Source: Hyaloperonospora brassicae (taxonomy: Eukaryota; Oomycota; Peronosporomycetes; Peronosporales; Peronosporaceae). Taken from it: a DNA stretch of 64,000 nt. Each line of letters opens with the position of its first letter. The stretch's first letter is position 1. The notes under the pieces were generated by a model, which had not been told where the DNA came from, ran no database searches, and saw only the letters and a list, made by a program, of their open reading frames with translations. Below are positions 44,707 through 56,706 of the stretch, piece by piece. The translations under genes and the position numbers were made by a program. The stretch spans positions 248,001 through 312,000 of the forward strand of contig CANTFL010000528.1 of assembly GCA_947650285.1 (NCBI GenBank). Direction: 5' to 3'.

Positions 44707-45237
44707 CTAACCATTCAACGTCTCTGTTTCTTCGTGGGAACTTGTTTCCACAGTTTGCTGTGGGCCTGATCCCTCAGTTTTTAACTCTTGTGGAATTTCT
44801 CTCTCAAGCACATGGGGGCTTATTCCCTTGACGTCTTCTGAATGGGTCTGTGCAACCACAGTCAAAGACTGATCCTCTACGTTCGACTCTCTAGTCAACC
44901 TAGGATATCCGTGTTGCCCTTTGGTAGCAACAGGTTTCTCTTGTCTAAGATGCTGCCCGCTAGGCATACGTCCATGTCCCGGTCCACTTGACTTACTCGA
45001 GTGGTGGACCTTCGGCGCAGCCTGTACTCCTGTACAGCCGCCAGGAGCTTGCTCCACAGTGTAGTGATCAACTACACTGTGATATTGTGCAGTCGTGCTA
45101 GCGATCGTACCGCAAGTGAGGCCATCGCACTCACTCGCAGAACATCCACACGCTTGTGGACGCTCCATGACATTCATCAGATGACTATCTGATGAACAAG
45201 CGGCATGAATCTTCACGGATCGATGCCGCCAGGCCAC
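44707..45237 (-). pseudogene. Gypsy linker between protease and RT
   Basis: A 176-codon open frame rich in Ser/Gly/Thr/Gln, with no recognised domain. It sits between retropepsin and RT and is probably a spacer, in or out of the original frame. Confidence 0.45.
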
Positions 45238-45545
45238 CCTTGGCTATTACCTTTCTAAGCCAAGGTAATCCTAGGATGACATCAAATTCGTCATCCAGAT
45301 CCAGTACGATGAAGTCGTCATCGTACTGTTCTCCCTCTAACGTGTAGTGGATTCCTACTGCACGTTTCCCGACGGTAATCGATGCGCCTGTGGCGAGGCG
45401 CACTGTCATCCTCATTGAACGGGGGTCATGCTCAACGATATTAATCCTACGACCCTCTAGTGACAAAAAACGAACGGTATAATAGACGCCCCACAGTCAA
45501 CTAGGGCGCGAAGTGGCAAATCTGATGTCACCTGAAACTTCAGGG
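45185..45545 (-). pseudogene. Gypsy retropepsin (aspartic protease)
   Basis: Minus-strand ALVDCGAS lies just upstream (about 45505) of the open frame 45185-45466, which continues LEGRRINIVEHD, then YDDDFIVLDLDDEFDVILGLPWL. The DCGA active site (Cys for the more common Ser/Thr) and the ILGLPWL flap-end word are retropepsin marks. One frameshift lies between them near 45470. Confidence 0.75.
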
Positions 45546-45797
45546 TGATGATTGATGTCTCATCACCATGTGCAAAGACAAACAACGATTGTGTATCTCG
45601 AGCAAATTTCGTCAAGAGATTTGCAAATTCTCTTGAGGTTGCTAAATCAGTAGGGCGCTCCGCCCTTAATGACCCCGACCATTTTTTTATGGTCCACTTC
45701 GCTGTTACGGCTTCGCAACGCAGTTGGACCTAATCCCATTGCCCCTTTTGGCAAATGGACGACCATATTGCTCAGTACTGCAAAGTAGTGGGCGTAG

Positions 45798-45839
45798 GGC
45801 ACTACACTCGTAAGCGCAGTGTCCTAGATTTTGACAACG
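45798..45839 (-). pseudogene. Gag zinc-knuckle remnant (gypsy)
   Basis: Minus-strand translation gives RCQNLGHCAYEC, a CCHC knuckle in which the first cysteine is lost. It sits between the gag helical part and the protease, as expected for the nucleocapsid. Confidence 0.6.
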
Positions 45840-46267
45840 ATTGATCTTTTGCAATCGCTTGTTGTTTGAAGAGCGAGGTCTCTCGTTCTCAACATAACAG
45901 AGGTCTATGGGTTGTGGACCCCCAGTCTCTTGTCGTTTTGGTGGGCGATAAGAGATCGACCTTGCATAAGCCTGTCTCCTGATATAGTCTTCCTATTCCG
46001 CAGCTGCGATTGCTTGTTCAAGCGAATCCAGCTCAAAGCGGAACAAAGGATTCCTGACGGGACCATCTGCAAGCCTTTGCATGAACACAGTAATCAACGT
46101 GTGTTCATGCACAGGGTTATCATGTATACTACTGGCGAGGAGTCGTATATGCTGTGCATAAGCGTGCAAATCATTCTTTCCCTGTTTGAGTTTCAGAAGC
46201 TCAGATCGAGCTCTGAACTTAGCGCGAGACGGTTCAAACGTTTCTTTGAGCCGGGTTTTGAAGGCTG

Positions 46268-46747
46268 CTAGCGACTCAAAGCATATGAGTAGCTCATCTC
46301 CAGCCCTAAGGCCGAAGGCTCGGCACGTCCTGCCAAGTGGGTCTGAGCAAATGTGAGTTTTATTTGCTCATCGTCGATACGACGTGACTTTATGGCTCTG
46401 TCTCGTTCGACGAGCCAGAATAACAGGGAGTCTTCCTCGACTCCTCTGTACTTGGATATATCAATCTTCAAGATTTCGGGACGATGCGTGTGTGGCGTCC
46501 CGCCCAAAGCAGCATTGAGTTGATGCTGTCTCAACAGCTCTGTATGTTGAGCACCGAGTTCTCTCAACTGCTCTGCCGCTTGAGATCCTTGCTGGTGAAG
46601 CAATGCTACCTTTTCTCTTTCGGAGACAAGTTCATGTTGAATAAACCTGATTATAGCGGCATGTCGTTTATCCTTGTCAAGGGACTTCCACATTGAGCTA
46701 ACGGCGGTTTCGCCGACGGTAGAACTAATTTGTTCTATATCCCTCAT
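46268..46747 (-). pseudogene. Gypsy gag N-terminal part
   Basis: 159 codons starting MRDIEQISS just inside the 5' LTR. It has a coiled coil (SEREKVALLHQQGSQAAEQL) and then the retrotransposon-gag core, ILKIDISKYRGVEEDSLLFWL and LTFAQTHLAGRAEPSALGLE. It ends at a premature stop; the remaining gag lies in other frames to about 45740. Confidence 0.8.
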
Positions 46748-46849
46748 TGGGTGTCACTTAAATGGTTAAAGCCTTCACTCATTGCGTGAAAGGTCTCTTC
46801 GTCATCCAACATGTTCATGTAGGGTGAGATGGTTGTGGTCGCTGGAAGT

Positions 46850-46866
46850 ATATCGAAGTGCTACCA
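46850..46866 (-). other. Primer-binding site of the gypsy element
   Basis: The minus strand reads TGGTAGCACTTCGATAT, one base inside the 5' LTR. TGG is the complement of a tRNA CCA end, and the rest would pair with an acceptor stem and T arm. I cannot name the tRNA. Confidence 0.75.
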
Positions 46867-46867
46867 G

Positions 46868-47311
46868 TGTAACGGGTCATGCCTTGTGTCGATTCGACAC
46901 AAGGATGTGTGCACCCGACTTCACGTACAGGTAGCGTGAGGAAGTGCAGCGAAGTAGGCAGATTTCAAAAGCTCTGTCTAAGGAAAAAAAGTAGAAATGT
47001 ATTTAATATAGTTGTGTTTCTTAATAAGCTATCTTTGTCTTGAGCTAACTATATTAAACTACAATCTCTTATGTATGTTTCTTGCTCACCACCCAGTGCG
47101 CGCGTCCAGCAGCGATTGGTGGTTAATCTGGTTGATGAATTGTGAACACCAACCATCATGTGGAGCAACCCATCAAAGAAATATTACCCTCGGATGTTAT
47201 GTTCCTTTAACAATACTTTTAACGAGTAATGTCAATTGGACATTATCTAAATCGATAATTTCAAAATTGATACAGAAATTCAAATTTTTATGTAACAGGC
47301 TCCCCGTTATA
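46868..47311 (-). repeat. 5' LTR of the gypsy element
   Basis: 444 bp, in the same orientation as 39071-39516. Ends are TGTAACGGGT and CCCCGTTATA, so the outer CA is mutated to TA. The hairpin CCTTGTGTC-gattc-GACACAAGG is kept at 46882-46904. The two LTRs differ by scattered substitutions and small indels, most of them in the last 130 bp. Confidence 0.93.
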
Positions 47312-50300
47312 GCTGCCTCTGAAATGAGCTTTTATTGTCATACTGTTACCAAGCTTTACTCAAAGTAATGAGGACTTTAAATTGTCAGGAACTGCAACCC
47401 TTGAAGATCATGCGCTATGAGCCTGATCCTTGCAGACGCCAAAATGCGTAAGGCTATATCTAAACGTAGCGCATTAGATTGGAGCGTTATTTCAGACGTC
47501 GTAGATCACGAGCCGTTAAATTAGCTTTTGTTAAGTCCCGTTCGTCTAATGCACACTCAGAATTCATACACGTGACAAGCACGGCATTTGCGAATCAAAC
47601 TACACGATAACATACAAACTTAAATTTGTAAATTTCAAAGCACTTGCCAATTCGGCAAAAATATTGAATCACAACAGACCACATCCAGCGCATTCGAAAC
47701 GACAAGTGACGCAATGCAGGCAAGTATTGAAGTGATAACCAATTTGAAACGGGTATCATTCGGTATATGAATATTTATCCGAAAAATGGTCAGCAGCGAC
47801 GACACACCGCAAACACCACTCCTCAAATATTTTTCAACAACCGCTTCTTCAAATAGACGTCACCATCTGCGGTATCCAAGCGTCCACGACCTCAATGGTC
47901 TCTAATTGTCCGGTCGCATCGGCCGTGCAAAACGCTGATCAATTCATCAGGAACCGCGAGACACCTACGTCCTGTCTTTTGCCCCGTCAACATGCCTCAC
48001 CAGCTCACGCCCGAGAAGATGCGAACTCCCGTTCTGTATGACATTGCCAGAAGTCTAGGATATACGTAATCTTATAAAGGTAGTTTTGTGTATTAGCATA
48101 CGATACGAAGTCATAGGAGGTGCACCTGTAGTGCAACATGTGTATGCAGTATTTAAGGTAGACTTCACCTAAACTTACCCGGTGGTCACTCAACCGAGTA
48201 TTACCCGAGCTTTAGGCAGCATAAATATGCAAATTGAAGGGAATAAGATGTCAGATGTAGTGTGAGCAACGTCATTACGATTAGTCGCATCCAGTAATAT
48301 GTAAAGGACTGGGTAACTGACATCACTTACATTTAGCACTTTATTCAGCGTATATATATTTTTGGCTAGTGCAATGAATCGATTACAGGACACTGGAAAT
48401 ATCGCAAATGATGAGGATTCGATCAGACATTTCAAGTGTTTTCCGTGTTTCGATGTCGTCGCCTTATGTTGTTCCATCTTCGACACACAATGTAACGTGG
48501 CACGCTATTTTAATCATTAGTAAGCCTTTGTATGTCTTTTAACACAATTGTGCGTGCTTACGGATACCACGTACACGTCAGCGTTGAGGAAGAGCGATAT
48601 ATAGATCGAAGCAAAGTAATCTCCGGGTATGGGGATAAGTAGAGCAGTATATGATTTAGGTATGTTTCTTTGATCAAGTCGTCTTATCTTAATTAAGGAT
48701 ATTACAAACAATCTCTTCTGCAGGTTTCTCGCTCACCATCCATTACGAGCGCGTCTAGCAGCAATTAGTGGTTAATTATGTTGTAACACAGCCTATGATA
48801 AATAAGAAGTGATGCGGCCTTAGGAAATAATGTTTTGAGGTAATGTTTTATTCACAGTTCTTAGTTAGATGGTATCGATCTAGATATCTTCTGTAGTTTT
48901 TGGCACATCGGTATGTTTTGATATCAATGAAATGTTACGGAATCTCATATTACACACAAGCCCAATGATGCTGAGTTCAATACAACATAAAGTCGGAAAA
49001 TGGCGTCCCCTACTACTAATTAGCATGATTCTATTAAATACCAGGCAGAACAATAAAAATATATGATGTTGATCATCATGTAAACGACTGATATCGTAGA
49101 CAATATAAACTTTTGCAAAAAACCTTGCTGGCTAAACCATGCCGCAGAAGATCATATTGCTTAAGGCAGAATGCCTGCTTGAGGTAAGGGTATTTGTAAA
49201 CGTCGGGTAAAAGTGTGATAGATTCTGTGGACTTGTAAATGGCCAACTTGCGTCTTTTGGAAGGGCTTTGTTTCGATCTGTCATCGGCTGACGAAGTCGA
49301 TCTACAATCTAAGGCCCTCGTGAGAAAATCGAAGAGAGGCCTTGTTCGTAGAAACTTGTTCAAGATGATGTCGTCACGCTAAAGAGAAGTTAAAAATCCA
49401 GTGTTGGCCTGGATATGAAGTTGAAAGGATACATTTAAGGCTGAATGTGCCGGACGAATGGATTAAGGTGTATGCCTAGACTTAGGTTTAACCATCAGAG
49501 GGTAGTATCTATATGTGAGTGTGTGTGCGCCAAGATCGAGTATTTATATAGTGGCAATTATGATCTAGTTCATTTACATACCTTTGTAATATATGAGGAC
49601 ACAAAGTGTGCAAAAGAATTAAGATTGACAATATAATATGTAAGTTGGTATTTATTTTTCTAATAGACTAAGGAGACCGCAAACTTCACACGCAATTGAG
49701 TTATCGACGTGTAAGGGTGCTTCTGAGTTGCTCTTCTATATCCAGACAAACAATTCTCTCGGTCCGGAATCATTTACGCCTTAACCTGGCCGGTTAGGAC
49801 GATGGTACGGCCAAGTACAATAAAAAGTGCTTTAAACATACCTGCCGTAAAAAATATAGATAGGAGAGATAAAGCAAGACATGCAGACCCTTAGTGCTCA
49901 CGATCATGAACCTGATACATCAAAAGCCTAATTAACGTGCTATGAAACGATGTTTGAACTACTTGCGATATTTTCAGACTAGGCAAGGAGTTGAGAGCTA
50001 TGATGTCAATCGATCGACATTGAAAACACATTGTAGATTTTTATATATACTGTTCATGATCACCTATGATGTTCACTTAGATGCGTACCATGTTACCATA
50101 ACATTCAGTAATTTTCAGTTGGATTGGAAATAAATCTGATTTAGGCTTCCTACGATAATCTATTAAATAACCCCAGCTAGACACTTAAACCCTATAATGG
50201 AGAAAATATTAGAAACATTAGGTAGACAAAACACTCTTCGGGATGATAAAATGATGAAATCGCGGGTAGAAGTCCACTATTTTAACTCAGATACATGACT

Positions 50301-53300
50301 CCGCGTTGGAGATCATAACACGATAACAGACCAAAATCGATGGTTTGACGTCTAAATAATCAAACAGACGGATATTGTACAACTCCAACAGCAATATTTA
50401 TGCATCAAATATACACGGAAAGACTAAAAAATATGTTTTAGATATACATTATCGATGACAGACTTAATTTTTCTGCTGTGTGCGATAAATTAATTGATAG
50501 AAGAAAAATAAGACATGTCATCTTTATCGTCGTCGTCCGGTCGAATAAAGGTTAATATTCCGAATAAATCGAGACTAATTTAAGTGTCGGTATTAGCTAC
50601 GCAGAATGATTAGTAGAATAAACCTGGCGTGTCGCTTCCGATCCAATACCCCACAGCCGCGAGCGCGCGTATCTGTCTGTACTAATGCTGTCGGCGCAAA
50701 TTGCCTTCTAGCTATATTGTACGGTAGGATGTGATTTGAATGGTTATACATTGGGAAATGGTCCTCCAGGAGAAACCCCAGCGCCAAATCATATTGAAAG
50801 TACACAAACTCGACGATAGTTGTAGCTAAATCTACAAAAGATAAAGCCGAATGATCTTGAGTACTTTGCAACAATCCGAAGACGGTGAAAAAGTGAAATA
50901 CGTTTTTTTCGGAGTCGATGAGTCGCGCATTTCCAGGTCTCGTTTTAATTTACTTATATAAGGAGGTCAAAATTAGTAATATATAACTGGTGAAAATGTA
51001 ATTTTTATTATTTTGCTAACATAATAATCAAATTTATTCGTAAAAGTAAAATATGTAGAAAATGTAGAAAATTTGTTCTTTTCGTGGAATTCACGTTTGT
51101 GTTTATTATGGAATAGGTGAGGAAAGCTTACTGTATCACATTGATGATGAAAAAAATTCCCGGGACTTGACATCCTAGAACTGAGCGAGATAGATGTGGT
51201 TTACACAGTGGCCACGCACTAAGTAATGCAAATCAGTCTCGCTACAGATGATAAAGTCATGCGCCAATGACTCCAACCGGTGTCAAACTAGTCGACTAAG
51301 TATTTGAGCACATAGATATTTCCCGCCAATAAGGTAAGCTTTCAAATAGCCTCATGCATGATTTGCTTTCTTATTTTAGACAGACCGAAGGTACTTGTAG
51401 AATTACTGAGATCAATCGGATATACATCATTACATTAAATCATTATCTTTTAGCCGGATGTATCACGGAGTGGACGCAGCGCGTGCCAATATCATGCCTT
51501 TTTGCTAAAAAATAGATCGTGTAAATAGTTTTGAGCGGTTTTGTTTAAGGTCGAAAAAATTATGACGCCGCCGCCGATAACCTCAGTCAACTTAACCGAT
51601 GTACAATTTTTTAAATCAGAAATTATTCACAAGGTCGTTTTAGTAGAGACCCACATTTTTATAGAGCAGGTATGATATCAAACGAAACCTTAAGCTCTTC
51701 CGGGAAAAAAAATCGGCTCAACTAAACATTACAAATGCATCGAAACCATGACCGATCCAATTAGATAGTTTGCTAAATGTTAGCTATCTGTATGTGTAAA
51801 AAAGAAATGAGAGATTCGGCTTAGGAGGTATAGAAAGCGAGAAGATAAAAATAAGCATGGAAAACTGTCTACGGAAGTGGGTATGCAGTAGATGGATATT
51901 ATACACCAAAAAGTTGCATGTATATATATTAATTGATGTACGTGTAACACCAGCGCAGGAAATAAGTGTCTCAAAGTTGAAATAGAAGGACTGAATTATC
52001 CTGTAGATCGAAATATGATACGATCGCTTAGGTGTACTTGATCTGATATGTGCATCGAGAAAATTACGTATCTTCTTGGCGAAGGCAAGATTGGCAATTA
52101 ATCAGAAGTCTGGACACCTCGTCTTTTGATTGGCGATCCGAGAAGCTTTGCTAGATTGATAGATCTGCTTACCATGGAGGTTAGCGCATAAAATTATAAA
52201 GATGTAAAAGCAAATATAAACGCCAAAAGACCTCAATCAAATTTCAGTAGAGGTAGATAATTTATGCAGTTGACTCGGAATAAAAATAATGCATCGATTT
52301 GGATCTTTTTAATCGTAGGGCATTGGCTCAAAGGTAGATAATTCTGGTGGAATGATATACATCGGTGACGGTATCAGCTTTTGTTTTTAATTTAATAAAA
52401 GTAATCATAAAGGACCCTAAATTGGTGCGACCGATGAGGTCGAATAGACATCAATATCAACCATAGAAATAAAGTAATAGCTATACAAATAAATATATAA
52501 ATATATAAACATATATGCTGAAAAGGTCTCATGTACTCATATATGCCTAATATTACCGCCTAGATACCTAATCAGAGTGATGCGTACGCAATACCGAGTC
52601 CTTAATATATAGAATACTCTTGAAGACCGACCTTTATCATTAAATTGGTTAAGGAATATGGCGCCGGCCGTGTTCTCTACCGAAGATGTATGTTTATGTG
52701 ATGAAACGTTCTCTTAAGTATCGATCGTACTAATAGTGATTTGGAAATTACCCGTGAAGTTTGAAATATAGCAGGCCATAAAATCATCCAAAATCGACGA
52801 CGTAAAGTAAATTTGGTACATTAGGTATCATGCACAATAATTCTATAGACACTCCTTGTTGACTACAATTGCAGATTGCTTGTATACTGACGTCGACATA
52901 ACAAAACGCAAGTTTTCGACACACCGGACAATTTACGAGTTTTGTAAGATACAAGTAGGAAGAGTGAGAAGATTACAAGCACAAACTTTTAGTCAGGGGA
53001 TATTTTACATTATGAGAAACACATGGTTGTGCGTACTTAAAAGAAATTATTCATTTAATGCACGGACTTAAAGTATAACATATCGAATATCGTTATGCGT
53101 CGCTTTCCTATGCACGTACGTTCAACCTTCCGATGAGCGAAAGTCTGTGTAAAATTGCAGGAAAACTTAAAATATGCAGTGGATGCCAGAATTCGCGCAG
53201 CTTTATAAGCAACACAATGCTACACTTGGACGCAGGTTTGAGTACTGGAAAAACAAGGTATTTATACATGACGATCTAAATACTCAAAGCACAGGAAATG

Positions 53301-55554
53301 AAATAATTTAGTGGGCTCGGCCAAGCAGCAAATTGTACACAGTTGTTTTTATGGCGATAACAAGACCGATCTAGTCGACAGAAGACCTTTCGATTATTTA
53401 CCAAGAGATAAGATCTCTGGACGGATCATAGGGTCATTATGATACTATAAGTAGATAAAAGGCTTGAATACTTGGTATCAAGTGTTTGTGGAAGTAGGAT
53501 ACCCAATTACAAAGACGTGATCATTCATTATATATAGATTTCTAAGGGTTCCGGGAAGCGACCGTCTTGGCTAAGCACTAGTAATTGACGGGGTTGACAT
53601 ATACCACGGCCGTCATTAGGAGCTCGATTTGGACCGATTGATGAATACACAGCTTAAAACAGGTAAAATAAGAGCACAAACTGGAGTGCCCCATTCTTGG
53701 GGTCGAAAATACAAGACAACCTGGAGAGTCCCCACTAACACCTGCAAATTAGTAGTGCTTTTTTCGGGATCCAATCCGGCCGAGGTATGAATATTTAGAT
53801 AGTGAATGTGCTGAGTGTATGCATGCACGCCAAACTTACCCTGCGTAAGGTTCTCGAGCGCTAATTGAGACCTAATGTCTGCCCTTAAAGGCTCAGATGT
53901 CGATATGAGACATAATTGTAAGTAATGAATTGCATTAACTGTAATGGGTAAGGAGCATTGAGCCATGCAAGTCGATTCTCGGTACGTCCAGCTTGTTAAT
54001 TGGTTGTATTCGACCTTCATCTCCTTCTAAGTGATACGAATATCCGTATGATTGTTGTGTATCTTGACGAAATATCTTAGCCGGGGGTCGACTTCGACCC
54101 CTATGTGCTTGATTATGTCAATGATAATGATAGCCGGATGAAGAGCGTGCGTGTATCTCGGAAGCAGCATCATGTACATATTTTTGTCACAACAGTTCGA
54201 ATTGTTATGAATATGTTCAGTCACGAAATCTGTATGTTGAGAATTTTGATAACGAATTGAGGTTCATTTCCCCAGGGCGCGTCAAGATTTATTCTTGATA
54301 TGCATGATGACCGTGGTACGTTGTTTGCCTCCTTTCAGTGCGAATTGCAAGGCGCTTATAAAATTTTTCGCTGACGGTCGGACTCATAAGTTTAACTGCA
54401 GCTTATTTGAAGTCAATTATAATTTATAAGTCTTCATGCGTGGCGCAAAATCTATCTTTTTCGTCATCCACAATGATGATGTTGGATAAACGATTGTTGT
54501 CTGTAGACGGAACACAAAGTGCTACTGTAAGAACATATACCCTTTAAAAGTTTAAAAAATTCTACAGTTTAAGTGCAACACATGTTACAGGTAAGTCAGA
54601 CTTCACCTGATTGGCTAATGATGTGAAAGGTTGACACATGGGATAGAAGGAGACGGAGATCATGTGCAACTTAACAGGGTCTATTTGAAGTTCTGTCTTG
54701 GTTTATGTATAACGTGGTGTTGACAGGTGAGTATTTGACACTGTACATATATATGTTACTTTTGTATTCATCCTCTTTTGCACAAGTACAACTGTATACC
54801 TACTTCTAACAGCTACAAGGTTTAAACAGACATCGAAAGCGTTAAATGGTATGGTAAAAACTGCCTACATCAGCAATAGTGTGGAAAATCGCCTCGAAAG
54901 TTGTGCACACTGTACGTGCATGGAAAGGAAAATCAATCAAACGAAAACATTTATGAAAACTAGTTATGTATTTTAGTTGGTAGTTCATCCCCTATTTTAA
55001 TTTTACGCCAAATATATTAAGATCATATTGGAAGTGAAGCTACCCGCTTGTCACTTACTATGCGTGTCTGGCAGCTGTCGCTGGTTTGATTGCGTCATAT
55101 AATGACCAATGTCAATGAATGCCTCGATCAGAACTGAACATCACGATGAACGGTGATATCCCTGTAAATTCGTAAATTGTAAATATTTAGGAATATGAAC
55201 AGTTGTAATAATATTCAATACGTAACATGCTCTTGTCGTTAAATTTATGCTTACCTAAGCCACCAACCAAACCTTCTGAGGGTGCTCAATTGCAACACTG
55301 GCAATGAAAATTCACATTGCCCGAAGTTGTCTTCGTGTAGACCACTAGCAGCAAAAGCAGTGGTATCAAATGTAGATATTTAAGCACAAACTGTGGAAAT
55401 AGTTCTAAAATATTGTCATATCGAAGGGAGAACTTTTTAAGCCAACCAGTTTATAAGTCTAACACTCTCGACGACCACAATGTGATTAGAAGACTTTGTA
55501 GACCGTTTATATTTGTCTCCTGGTACCCGATGCCCTGGTAAACTACTTTCGAAA
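47312..55554. other. AT-rich gene-free block
   Basis: About 8.2 kb lying between the two retroelements. By eye the GC content is clearly below that of the gene region, with runs such as AAATATATAAATATATAAAC near 52490. No open frame exceeds about 135 codons and none shows a domain. It contains an old solo LTR (48491-48900). It looks like long-decayed repeat DNA. Confidence 0.7.
48491..48900 (-). repeat. Old solo LTR of the gypsy family
   Basis: It begins TGTAACGTGGCACG like the gypsy LTR. It keeps the LTR's order of words: GAGGAAG, GCAAAGTA, GTTTCTT, ACAATCTCTT, CTCGCTCACCA near 48730, TCTAGCAGC, and TGGTTAAT near 48770. No internal gypsy sequence flanks it. It was probably left by LTR-LTR recombination. 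The right boundary is uncertain. Confidence 0.7.
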
Positions 55555-55914
55555 TGTAAGAGTGTTGCAGTGTACTTGTTGCAAAGTAGGTGGAAGCAAA
55601 AGTGAACATATTGTGTGTCAAGAGCTTGCTTCCTACATCACTACGATGTATATGACCTGAGACGGAAACTACAACTTAACTATGTCATGTATCATGTGGT
55701 GACCGTCTCTTCCTGTCCCATGTGACATCCTGTCACATGACGTCCGTCTCTCCTTGCCCATGTGACATCCTGTCACATGGCGCCCGTCTCTCCCATCCCA
55801 TCTGTCATTCAGTCACATCATCAGCCAATCAGGTGAGGTCGCACTTACCTGTACCAGGTCTTACGCATGACCGGCAAAACCTTCTTGATTTGTCAGAAAG
55901 AGTATAATCTAACA
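55555..55914 (-). repeat. 3' LTR of the copia element
   Basis: 360 bp, TG...CA. It contains two copies of a 40-bp unit with the hairpin CATGTGACA-tcc-TGTCACATG (55719-55739 and 55759-55779), where the other LTR has only one. That accounts for the length difference. Confidence 0.9.
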
Positions 55915-55923
55915 CTACTCCTC
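55915..55923 (-). other. Polypurine tract of the copia element
   Basis: Minus-strand GAGGAGTAG directly precedes the 3' LTR start TGTTAGATT. Confidence 0.6.
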
Positions 55924-56218
55924 GATGTCATTTTAAATGGCCTTATACTTGAACATTTTGCGTAATTTCACAATCCGCGGTGTTGGCAGTTCCTTCGTGA
56001 ATTGGTCTGCAATAATGTCTCCAGACTTGACATAACTTGGCTTGAGCATGTTGGCTTGAGCGTAGTGGCAGATAAACTTGAATCGAATGTCAACGTGCTT
56101 AGTGCTTGACGTACTCTTCTCGCTGTCTAGTTTCTTGATCGCGGCTTAAATTGTCCTTCCACATTGGCATGGGCTCAACGACCCTCATGTCCAGCTCACC
56201 GAAAAGTTCCTTCAGCCC

Positions 56219-56706
56219 CTATATTTCACGTCCAGCCTGTGACGACGCGATAAGCTCAGCTTCCATTGTGCTCAATGAGACGCCAGTTTGCTTCTTGCAC
56301 GCCCATGACAACACTGCTCCATCCATCCTTAACACGCATCCTGAGACCGACTTGCGGTCCGAGTTGTCTTCTGCAAAGTCCGCGTCACTCCAGCTCTCGA
56401 TTGTGATCGGAACCATTGACTTTCCTGAGCTGTCAATAAACAAGTTTAATGTCTTCGTTTCCTTCAGATAACTTGCAATGCGTATGTTTATCTTCCAATA
56501 TTTCACGTTTGGGTTGTGTGTCTGCCTTATCGCACGATGTACCGGAAAGCTGATGTCCGGTCGTGTACAGCAAGCAATCCAAAGTAGGCTTTCGACCAGC
56601 GACTGGAACGCATTGATGCTCGCATTTCGAGACCCAGCTGACGTAACCTATGTGTCTGTGGCTTCAGGATCTACTTCGTTGCAGTCTTTATCAATAGGAG
56701 ATCGAA
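56219..56706 (-). pseudogene. Copia RNase H
   Basis: Minus strand. The lead-in at about 56510-56706 gives RSPIDKDCNEVDPEA and then LVESLLWIACCTRPDISF. The open frame 56219-56506 has IRIASYLKETKTLNL, SWSDADFAED (Asp), SVSGCV and SLSTMEAELIASSQA (Glu). The catalytic pattern of copia RNase H is kept. The upstream frame contains a stop. Confidence 0.85.

Larger units (their letters stand above)
39071..47311 (-). mobile_element. Degenerate Ty3/gypsy LTR retrotransposon
   Basis: 8.24 kb, coding on the minus strand. Two LTRs of about 445 bp stand in direct orientation, with a tRNA primer-binding site inside the right (5') LTR and a purine tract inside the left (3') LTR. The order is gag, zinc knuckle, protease, RT, RNase H, integrase with GPY/F end, which is the Ty3/gypsy order. 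At least six frameshifts or stops break gag-pol, and the LTRs differ at many positions, so the copy is old and not autonomous. No matching target-site duplication is visible (GATTG on the left, GCTGC on the right). A second coding region runs antisense between pol and the 3' LTR. The whole element is unusually rich in short perfect inverted repeats (see findings). Confidence 0.93.

Noticed and set aside
55020..55100. Another diverged gypsy LTR piece
   Set aside because: Only a few short words resemble the LTR; not distinguishable from chance by eye.
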